Shown in pieces: positions 7,472 to 11,940 of a stretch of 12,914 bases of DNA. Under the pieces are notes generated by a model. The model worked only from the letters and a program-made list of their open reading frames with translations. It was not told the DNA's origin and did no database searches. This DNA comes from Candidatus Cloacimonadota bacterium (GTDB taxonomy: Bacteria; Cloacimonadota; Cloacimonadia; Cloacimonadales; TCS61): NCBI GenBank assembly GCA_023133395.1, contig JAGLWO010000605.1:1-12914 (forward strand). Reading direction: 5' to 3'. Position 1 is the first letter of the stretch. Each line of letters opens with the position of its first letter. Both the position numbers and the translations under genes were made by a program.

Positions 7472-7511
7472 ATTAGTTCGTAATAGTTAGATGTTAAATA
7501 AAGAGGAAATA

Positions 7512-8201
7512 ATGAAAAATAAACTCATCATCATTATCGGTGCTTATGGGAGTGGTAAAAGTGAATATGCGATCAACTTGGCAAAAGAATATAATCAGAA
7601 GGGTGAAGATGTTATCCTGATAGATCTGGATGTGGTAAATCCCTATTTTAGAAGTAGAGATGTTCGAGAACAATTTCAGAAAGAGGGTATCGAAGTAATC
7701 GCACCTGAAGGAGAAAATAAATATGCTGATCTGCCAATGATCTCACCAAGAATAATGGGAGCAATAAGCAAACACAATAAAACTGTGATCCTGGATGTTG
7801 GCGGTGATCCGGCAGGATGTAGAACTCTTGCCAGATTTATTCAGAACATAATCAAACGCGGATATGAAATGCACCTGGTTGTTAACACAAAACGACCTTT
7901 TACTTCCAATGAAGAAGAGATAATAAAAATGCTGAATATGCTCGAATCTGCTTCAAAGCTGAAAATCACTCACCTTATCTGCAATACAAACTTAATGGAA
8001 GAAACAACTAAAGATATTGTAGAAATTGGTGTTAAGATTATCAATAATGTTGCAAAGAAAAAAGACCTGATTTTTGAAAACTACCTGACTCTTGAAAATT
8101 ACGATAAAATCATTCCTGATAAAATCCTCGGTAAAAAGAAGAAAGTTTTAAAATATTATCTATCCAAACCCTGGGAAATGCCTTTTATTAAAGGAATTTG
8201 A
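7512..8201 (+). CDS. P-loop ATPase of the MinD/CobB-like type
   Basis: A 229-residue cytoplasmic nucleotide-binding protein. The Walker A motif is G-A-Y-G-S-G-K-S-E close to the N-terminus. A strand V-I-L-I-D-L-D-V-V-N-P-Y-F-R and a strand V-I-L-D-V-G-G-D-P, likely Walker B, follow; A-D-L-P near the middle and G-G-D-P-A-G-C-R are typical of a conserved but uncharacterised CobQ/CobB/MinD/ParA-type group seen in anaerobes. The deviant second lysine of true MinD proteins is not evident. The frame is open to an ATG at 7491, but AGAGGA at 7502-7507 stands four bases before the ATG at 7512, which I prefer. It is a single-gene unit. Role unknown. Confidence 0.75.
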   Translation: MKNKLIIIIGAYGSGKSEYAINLAKEYNQKGEDVILIDLDVVNPYFRSRDVREQFQKEGIEVIAPEGENKYADLPMISPRIMGAISKHNKTVILDVGGDPAGCRTLARFIQNIIKRGYEMHLVVNTKRPFTSNEEEIIKMLNMLESASKLKITHLICNTNLMEETTKDIVEIGVKIINNVAKKKDLIFENYLTLENYDKIIPDKILGKKKKVLKYYLSKPWEMPFIKGI

Positions 8202-8210
8202 TTAGCCACC

Positions 8211-8240
8211 TGCCTACGATAAACTACTGCATAGCAGGCA
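8211..8240. repeat. imperfect inverted repeat in the convergent spacer
   Basis: TGCCT and AGGCA enclose 20 bases, with further scattered pairing just inside (C8217-G8234, A8219-T8232, T8220-A8231). It lies between the ATPase stop and rsmA. The surrounding bases (TTAGCCAC before, AAGAGCGCGAAGAAACAC after) look like a separate unit interrupted by the hairpin. It may be a dispersed intergenic repeat; no other copy is in the window. Confidence 0.3.
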
Positions 8241-8275
8241 AAGAGCGCGAAGAAACACAAATTAATTCTTACTTT

Positions 8276-9064
8276 CTACTGGTTCAAAGTTGTACTTTGA
8301 ACCTTTTTCACTTCATTATACAGTTCCAGAAAATCCTGTTCAGAAAGTGATTCACCTCTTTTAGTTAAGTCAAAATTCAATTTATCAATTCGCTCTGAGG
8401 AAATTAAAACTTTCAGATTATTCCTCAGCATTTTTCTTCTATTCCTGAAAGATGATTCAATTATATTCCAGAAAAGTTTTTCATTATCGATCACTGGTTT
8501 ATCTTTTCTGGGGATTAAACTAATAACTGCAGAATCCACTTTAGGTGGAGGATAAAAAAGGTGCGGTTTAACTGTGAATTCATACGAAACAGTAAAATAA
8601 AATTGCATCTTTAAAGATAAAACCCCATAGTTTTTTGTTCCCACCTTGGCATTTATTCTTTGTGCAACTTCTCTTTGTATCATTATAACAACTTTAGAGA
8701 ATTTATCTGCATTTTCTGCAACTTTAAAAAGAAATGGTGTAGTAATCTGGTAAGGGAGATTGGCAACGATATTTACTTTATTTTCCGGGAAAAATCTCTG
8801 CCAATCTGCTTTTAAGATATCCTGTTTTATGAGATTAATTCTGTTAGAAAATTTCTCTTCTATAATCGGATATAGTTTTTCATCGATTTCAAAACATGTT
8901 AATTTGCAACTGTGATTAAGCAGTTCTTCAGTAAGAATTCCCTTTCCAGGTCCGATCTCCCAGACAAAATCGTCTGACTGAATATCCGCAATATTAACTA
9001 TCTTGCGGACAATATTCTTATCTTTCAGGAAATGCTGACCTAGTCTTTTTTTGCATCTGAACAT
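8276..9064 (-). CDS. rsmA: 16S rRNA (adenine1518/1519-N6)-dimethyltransferase RsmA (KsgA)
   Basis: Dimethylates two adjacent adenines in the 3'-terminal hairpin of 16S rRNA during small-subunit assembly. The 262 residues carry K-R-L-G-Q-H-F-L at 6-13, the SAM-binding E-I-G-P-G-K-G at 36-42, acidic Glu59 for the ribose, catalytic N-L-P-Y at 102-105, F-Y-P-P-P-K-V-D-S at 170-178, and F-R-N-R-R-K-M-L-R-N at 206-215. The C-terminal R-G-E-x-L-S-E-Q-D-F is also typical. The ATG overlaps the hslO stop as TAATG, so the pair is translationally coupled. The last seven or so codons (V-Q-S-T-T-L-N-Q) are formed by a perfect inverted repeat and extend past the point where the domain normally ends. Confidence 0.96.
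   Translation of the reverse strand: MFRCKKRLGQHFLKDKNIVRKIVNIADIQSDDFVWEIGPGKGILTEELLNHSCKLTCFEIDEKLYPIIEEKFSNRINLIKQDILKADWQRFFPENKVNIVANLPYQITTPFLFKVAENADKFSKVVIMIQREVAQRINAKVGTKNYGVLSLKMQFYFTVSYEFTVKPHLFYPPPKVDSAVISLIPRKDKPVIDNEKLFWNIIESSFRNRRKMLRNNLKVLISSERIDKLNFDLTKRGESLSEQDFLELYNEVKKVQSTTLNQ
8281..8308 (+). terminator. terminator of the ATPase gene lying inside the rsmA 3' end
   Basis: GGTTCAAAGT (8281-8290) and ACTTTGAACC (8294-8303) form a perfect ten-pair stem with a TGT loop, followed by TTTTT on the plus strand. This is the form of an intrinsic terminator for transcripts arriving from the ATPase gene 80 bases upstream. On the minus strand it is coding sequence for the last residues of RsmA and is not followed by T residues. 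Confidence 0.65.
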
Positions 9065-9948
9065 TATTTTGCTTTTTCTAAGATTTCTTTTATTTTTTCT
9101 CTGCCAAATTTGTAATCCTTATTACAAAAATGGCAGTGTATGGTCAACACTTCATTTTTCTTTATTGCTTCTTTCAGTTCTTCTTTTTCCAGGAGTTTTA
9201 TCCCATCTCCAAATTTTTTATATGAACAGTTACATTTATATTGAGCTGGAATCTCCATTTTAATTTCCGGTTCAAGGTCCTTCAAAATAAATTTCTTAAT
9301 GATCTCCTCGATGGAATATCCCATATCCATTACATCTGTCAGGTTTGGAAATTTATACAGGTTATTCTCAACTTTGGAAATAACATCTTCCGGGGCTTCT
9401 GGCATTAACTGGATAATAAACCCGCCAGACTGACGAATTTTTCCACTTGGATCAATTAACACACCCAATCCTACTGAAGAAGGAATTTGTTCCGATTTTA
9501 CAAAATAGTGAGTTAGATCCCTGGCGATAGTTCCGTATTGAAGATCAACCTGTCCGATATAAGGATTCTTCATACCCAGGTCTTTAATGATAGTTAATAT
9601 ACCTTTCCCAATAGCTGCTTTTACACCGAATTGTTTTGTCTCTTCGTCAAAGGGAGTTTCAATTTCCGGGTTATTTACATATCCTTTTACATTCCCGTTT
9701 TTATCTGCTGTGACTAATACTCCGCCAACAGGTCCATCACAATCGATCTTCAAAGTAATTACATCCCTATTGGATTTAAGTTCTGCACCTATCATTAGAG
9801 CAGCACTAAGCATTCTTCCTAAAAGAACGGAATTCGTTATTGATAAATTGTGTATTTTAGCAGCATGCCTAGTGGTTTGGGTTGAATCTACAGCAAAAAA
9901 TCTGACATGTTTATCTTTGGTGATTCCTCGAATGATTTTATCTCTCAA
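9064..9948 (-). CDS. hslO: redox-regulated chaperone Hsp33 (HslO)
   Basis: Hsp33 holds unfolded proteins when oxidative stress forms disulfides in its C-terminal zinc switch; cytoplasmic. The 294-residue length is standard. The N-terminal domain shows H-A-A near 28-30, L-L-G-R-M-L-S-A-A-L-M at 42-52 and G-G-V-L-V near 75-79. The switch is intact: C-N-C (Cys239, Cys241) and C-H-F-C (Cys272, Cys275). The start codon is TTG, with AAGGGG six bases upstream (9955-9960); no better start is near. It is the first gene of hslO-rsmA and is transcribed away from the tRNA-Asp gene across about 155 bases. Confidence 0.96.
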   Translation of the reverse strand: MRDKIIRGITKDKHVRFFAVDSTQTTRHAAKIHNLSITNSVLLGRMLSAALMIGAELKSNRDVITLKIDCDGPVGGVLVTADKNGNVKGYVNNPEIETPFDEETKQFGVKAAIGKGILTIIKDLGMKNPYIGQVDLQYGTIARDLTHYFVKSEQIPSSVGLGVLIDPSGKIRQSGGFIIQLMPEAPEDVISKVENNLYKFPNLTDVMDMGYSIEEIIKKFILKDLEPEIKMEIPAQYKCNCSYKKFGDGIKLLEKEELKEAIKKNEVLTIHCHFCNKDYKFGREKIKEILEKAK

Positions 9949-9954
9949 TTTTAA

Positions 9955-9960
9955 CCCCTT
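9955..9960 (-). promoter_or_regulatory. ribosome binding site deciding the TTG start of hslO
   Basis: AAGGGG on the minus strand stands six bases before the TTG at 9948. Its strength and spacing support this unusual start codon. Confidence 0.6.
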
Positions 9961-10021
9961 GTTTTGTCATTTGCCTATGAGAATAAAATTTGTAAAGTGA
10001 AAATAAATACTGATTTAAAAG

Positions 10022-10038
10022 GAATCTTTAGAAGATTC
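10022..10038. promoter_or_regulatory. short perfect inverted repeat between hslO and tRNA-Asp
   Basis: GAATCTT and AAGATTC are separated by TAG. It lies about 75-90 bases upstream of hslO and just before the tRNA promoter. It is not a CIRCE element. It could be an operator, a leader hairpin of hslO, or one more of the short palindromes scattered through the window. Confidence 0.35.
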
Positions 10039-10047
10039 AAAAAAACT

Positions 10048-10076
10048 TTGACACAAAAATGTCCTATTCTTAAAAG
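10048..10076 (+). promoter_or_regulatory. promoter of the tRNA-Asp gene
   Basis: TTGACA (10048-10053), a 17-base spacer and TAAAAG (10071-10076) fit a sigma-70-type promoter. The start site would lie near 10083, about 20 bases before the mature tRNA 5' end. Confidence 0.55.
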
Positions 10077-10103
10077 TGCTCACGGGTTGATAGTGATTAA
10101 CGC

Positions 10104-10180
10104 GGGGGTGTAGTTCAGTTGGTTAGAACGTCTGCCTGTCACGCAGAAGGTCGCGAGTTCGAGTCCCGTCGCTCCCGCCA
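10104..10180 (+). tRNA. tRNA-Asp (anticodon GTC)
   Basis: All four arms fold: acceptor GGGGGTG with CGCTCCC, D-stem GTTC with GAAC around a nine-base loop, anticodon stem TCTGC with GCAGA and loop CTGTCAC, and a T-arm with loop TTCGAGT. The discriminator is G and CCA is encoded. The anticodon GTC is at 10138-10140. The acceptor stem has two G-T wobbles, and the T-stem has an A-C mismatch (10156 against 10166). The part from 10141 onward is repeated downstream of the GIY-YIG gene, so the 3' half may have been supplied by an inserted element. Confidence 0.95.
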
Positions 10181-10186
10181 TTATAA
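10141..10186 (+). repeat. direct repeat copy 1: 3' half of tRNA-Asp plus six bases
   Basis: This copy is identical to the downstream copy over its first 13 bases (10141-10153, matching 10471-10483) and its last 25 bases (10162-10186, matching 10502-10526). Only the eight bases 10154-10161 differ. The repeat starts at the base immediately after the anticodon and ends with TTATAA beyond CCA. Confidence 0.9.
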
Positions 10187-10190
10187 AATG

Positions 10191-10217
10191 AGCCGTCGTA
10201 AGGCGGCTTTCTTTATT
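10191..10217 (+). terminator. terminator of tRNA-Asp
   Basis: AGCCGTC (10191-10197) pairs with GGCGGCT (10202-10208) around a GTAA loop, seven pairs with one G-T, followed by a T-rich run. It lies ten bases past CCA. The nuclease gene begins within or just after the T run. Confidence 0.8.
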
Positions 10218-10228
10218 TGAAAAAAATT

Positions 10229-10471
10229 ATGTATTTTACTTACATTTTATATTCAAAATCAAAAGACAATTATTACATTGGTCACACGCATGATTTAAAG
10301 TTAAGATTGGAAAGACATAATTCAGGATGGTCACGATCAACAAAAACTGGAATTCCATGGCAGTTAGTGTATTATGAAGAACATGAAACAAAATCAGAAG
10401 CAATAAAACGAGAATACGAGATTAAAAGAAAAAAAAGTAGAAAATATATTGAAAGTCTGATAACTTATTAA
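10229..10471 (+). CDS. small GIY-YIG endonuclease domain protein
   Basis: An 80-residue protein that is a single GIY-YIG nuclease domain of the UvrC N-terminal/UPF0213-like type. The GIY position reads Y5-I6-L7, the YIG motif is Y16-I17-G18, the catalytic arginine is probably Arg26, His30-Asn31 follow, and the metal-binding glutamate is probably Glu62 in I-K-R-E-Y-E-I-K. The catalytic residues look intact. No DNA-binding domain is attached. An in-frame TTG at 10217 would add four residues, but it lies in the tRNA terminator; homologs usually begin M-Y/F, so I prefer the ATG. No ribosome site is visible before either start. The last base of the stop codon is the first base of the downstream tRNA repeat. 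The gene has no promoter I can see and may depend on read-through from the tRNA. Confidence 0.88.
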   Translation: MYFTYILYSKSKDNYYIGHTHDLKLRLERHNSGWSRSTKTGIPWQLVYYEEHETKSEAIKREYEIKRKKSRKYIESLITY

Positions 10472-10520
10472 CGCAGAAGGTCGTCCCGAAAGCTTTCGGG
10501 AAGTCCCGTCGCTCCCGCCA
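10471..10520 (+). pseudogene. broken tRNA-Asp 3' half (direct repeat copy 2) with a palindrome in the T-arm
   Basis: The sequence repeats the tRNA from the base after the anticodon to CCA, and identity continues to 10526. The 5' half is missing, so it cannot make a tRNA. The T-stem 5' strand and part of the loop (eight bases in copy 1) are replaced by the 18-base palindrome at 10484-10501. It is followed by its own terminator. Confidence 0.85.
10484..10501. repeat. perfect 18-bp palindrome
   Basis: TCCCGAAAGCTTTCGGGA equals its own reverse complement. It sits where copy 1 has CGAGTTCG. As RNA it would form a seven-pair hairpin with a four-base loop. It is GC-richer than its surroundings and may be a dispersed palindromic repeat unit of this genome. 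Confidence 0.85.
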
Positions 10521-10526
10521 TTATAA

Positions 10527-10559
10527 GCCGGTCAGTGTAAATTTGATCGGCGTTTTTTT
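10527..10559 (+). terminator. terminator after the broken tRNA copy
   Basis: GCCGGTC (10527-10533) pairs with GATCGGC (10545-10551), seven pairs with one G-T and an 11-base loop, followed by seven T residues. Like the first tRNA terminator, it starts with GCCG after TTATAA, so both may descend from one sequence. This one may be the original tRNA-Asp terminator. Confidence 0.8.
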
Positions 10560-10588
10560 GATATCTGATTTTGCACGATCTTAATGTG

Positions 10589-10605
10589 AGTATACATATT
10601 ATACT
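10589..10605. repeat. short inverted repeat in the 10560-10783 spacer
   Basis: AGTATA and TATACT flank five bases. It is short and AT-rich, so it may be chance. Between here and 10669 I see no gene or other signal. Confidence 0.2.
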
Positions 10606-10669
10606 ACTGAGAATTTATCTTGCGAAAAAGGTATTATTATTTTGTCTGGAAATTTATTTGAAATTACAA

Positions 10670-10697
10670 TTGACAAAAAAATATTTAACCATATTGT
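10670..10697 (+). promoter_or_regulatory. candidate promoter of the secreted-protein gene
   Basis: TTGACA (10670-10675), a 16-base spacer and TATTGT (10692-10697) form a plausible sigma-70-type promoter. Transcription would start near 10704 and give a leader of about 80 bases that includes the hairpin at 10703-10737. Confidence 0.45.
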
Positions 10698-10702
10698 TAA
10701 AT

Positions 10703-10737
10703 TAATCTAATAACTCATAATTTTTGAGTTCAGATTA
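10703..10737 (+). promoter_or_regulatory. leader hairpin before the secreted-protein gene
   Basis: TAATCT (10703-10708) pairs with AGATTA (10732-10737), and AACTCA (10712-10717) with TGAGTT (10725-10730). The two six-pair stems are joined by a small internal loop. No T run follows. It would stand at the very 5' end of the mRNA, where it might stabilise the message or act as an operator in DNA form. Confidence 0.4.
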
Positions 10738-10783
10738 TTACATTATAGCGCATGTGAACTAGAAGTCGAGCAAAGGTGTAGAA

Positions 10784-11326
10784 ATGAAAAAGGTAACAAT
10801 TGTTATAATAATGATTTTAGTTGCATATACAATTAACATGAATGCTAAGCTTTTTAAAAAGAATACTATAACAATAAGTGATTTTAGAAAATTCCCTAAT
10901 GAATTTTTGGAGTTATTTTCTATAGAGCGTTATTTTTTTGATGAAATCTTTGATTCTAATAAAATTTCTGAGAAATTAACAAGTAACTTCAAAAGAAGGG
11001 CATTAAAGAAAATTTTTGAAGAGCACGAAATTATCAAAGACAAAATAACTAAAAAAGGAAATTGGAGTTGGTTTTCGTTTGATAATAAGATTCATGTTGA
11101 AATACATAATAATACGCATTATCGAATATATGCTATTTTGTTTCATGTTACTAATTTAGATAAAGATTATTTGCTTTCTTACCAAAAAAAAAACTATGGT
11201 GACAAATGTCTTTCTCCAAATAGTGACGGGGTTTTTGAAGTCAATATAAACTTGTCTGCTTTTAGTAAGATGAAAGAAAAAAAAGCAACGGGTCGAATTA
11301 AAGCGATAGTGTGGGCAATGGATTAA
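10784..11326 (+). CDS. secreted or membrane-anchored protein of unknown function
   Basis: I do not recognise this 180-residue protein. It begins M-K-K followed by a hydrophobic run to about residue 16, a signal peptide or single anchor without a lipobox cysteine, so it probably acts outside the cytoplasm. Residues 30-90 are rich in Phe, Lys and Glu. The middle has a W-S-W-F-S-F stretch near 94-99 and then alternating hydrophobic residues (H-V-E-I-H-N-N-T-H-Y-R-I-Y-A-I-L-F-H-V-T) that suggest beta strands. The tail is basic. AAAGG stands about seven bases before the ATG. Its sequence is visibly more AT-rich than the housekeeping genes, which fits an accessory gene. An ankyrin-repeat gene follows on the same strand, 74 bases later. 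Confidence 0.7.
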   Translation: MKKVTIVIIMILVAYTINMNAKLFKKNTITISDFRKFPNEFLELFSIERYFFDEIFDSNKISEKLTSNFKRRALKKIFEEHEIIKDKITKKGNWSWFSFDNKIHVEIHNNTHYRIYAILFHVTNLDKDYLLSYQKKNYGDKCLSPNSDGVFEVNINLSAFSKMKEKKATGRIKAIVWAMD

Positions 11327-11400
11327 GAATAACCATAGATTCGACTCAAATATCCTTCGAGATAATATTAAATCAGATTTTCACTATTGGAGATTCTACA

Positions 11401-11826
11401 ATGAAATTCTTCAAAAAAATATTAGGATGGGAAATTGCTAATTTTTTATCGGCTTCATCAATGGGAAATATAACAAAAGTGAAAGAAATCTTATCAAAAG
11501 GCATGAATATTAATGCCTTGCAGAATACTACTTTTGAGAGTGCATTATCTATGGCTACCAGATCAAATCAACTTGATATGTTGGAATTCCTTCTCCAAAA
11601 TGGTGCTGATCCCAATATACCAGTTAGTGCTGTAAAACAATCTTGTTTATATTTAGCTGCAGAATACGGTCATACAGAAGTGGCTAAAATTTTAATAAAA
11701 TATGGTGCAAACCCAAATATTGTTGTTGATTGGGTATTCAGTAAACACACTGCATTAAGCATAGCAAGAAAAAAAAGGCATATTGAGATAATTAAATTAT
11801 TGGAAGAAATAGATGCTAAAGAGTAA
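11401..11826 (+). CDS. small ankyrin-repeat protein
   Basis: A 141-residue protein made almost entirely of about four ankyrin repeats, helix-turn-helix units that bind other proteins. The clearest are at about 47-73 (ending L-L-Q-N-G-A-D-P-N-I) and 81-107 (L-Y-L-A-A-E-Y-G-H-T-E-V-A-K-I-L-I-K-Y-G-A-N-P-N-I), flanked by a diverged unit at 15-40 and a shortened one at 116-137. The N-terminus M-K-F-F-K-K-I-L-G-W-E is amphipathic with no clear signal peptide, so it is probably cytoplasmic. The frame is open to an ATG at 11311, which would overlap the preceding gene by 16 bases; the ATG at 11401 has GGAG eight bases upstream and is preferred. It is likely co-transcribed with the secreted protein. 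A partner role is possible but unproven. Confidence 0.85.
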   Translation: MKFFKKILGWEIANFLSASSMGNITKVKEILSKGMNINALQNTTFESALSMATRSNQLDMLEFLLQNGADPNIPVSAVKQSCLYLAAEYGHTEVAKILIKYGANPNIVVDWVFSKHTALSIARKKRHIEIIKLLEEIDAKE

Positions 11827-11940
11827 TATACACTTATTAGTTTTCAATGTTAAGAAATTATGAGTACCCGAAAATTAATAATTAAAAACTAAGCTTAACA
11901 CTACTAAGAATAAAATTATTTTTATAATACACTACATTTA
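11827..11940. other. convergent AT-rich spacer
   Basis: The 114 bases between the ankyrin gene and the gcvT-like gene are very AT-rich. Several small self-complementary tracts occur (TTAAT-A-ATTAA, AAGCTT), but none is a convincing terminator hairpin with a T run for either strand. Confidence 0.4.

Larger units (their letters stand above)
10141..10470 (+). mobile_element. putative minimal tRNA-associated element carrying a GIY-YIG nuclease gene
   Basis: The segment holds the tRNA 3' half, its terminator and the nuclease gene, and is bounded on the right by a second tRNA 3' half. The repeat offset is 330 bases at its start. Insertion of such a unit into the tRNA gene would leave the tRNA whole by supplying a replacement 3' half and would displace the original half downstream. 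No integrase or transposase is included, so the nuclease itself would have to drive movement, as in homing. The arrangement is seen directly; the mechanism is inferred. Confidence 0.6.

Noticed and set aside
9587..10000. Plus-strand coding sequence opposite hslO
   Set aside because: It is antisense to a clear Hsp33 gene and its translation resembles no known family.
10022..10038. CIRCE heat-shock operator upstream of hslO
   Set aside because: The arms GAATCTT/AAGATTC and the three-base spacer do not fit the CIRCE form, which has nine-base arms and a nine-base spacer.
10471..10520. A second functional tRNA gene
   Set aside because: The 5' acceptor strand, D-arm and anticodon are absent and the T-arm is disrupted by a palindrome.
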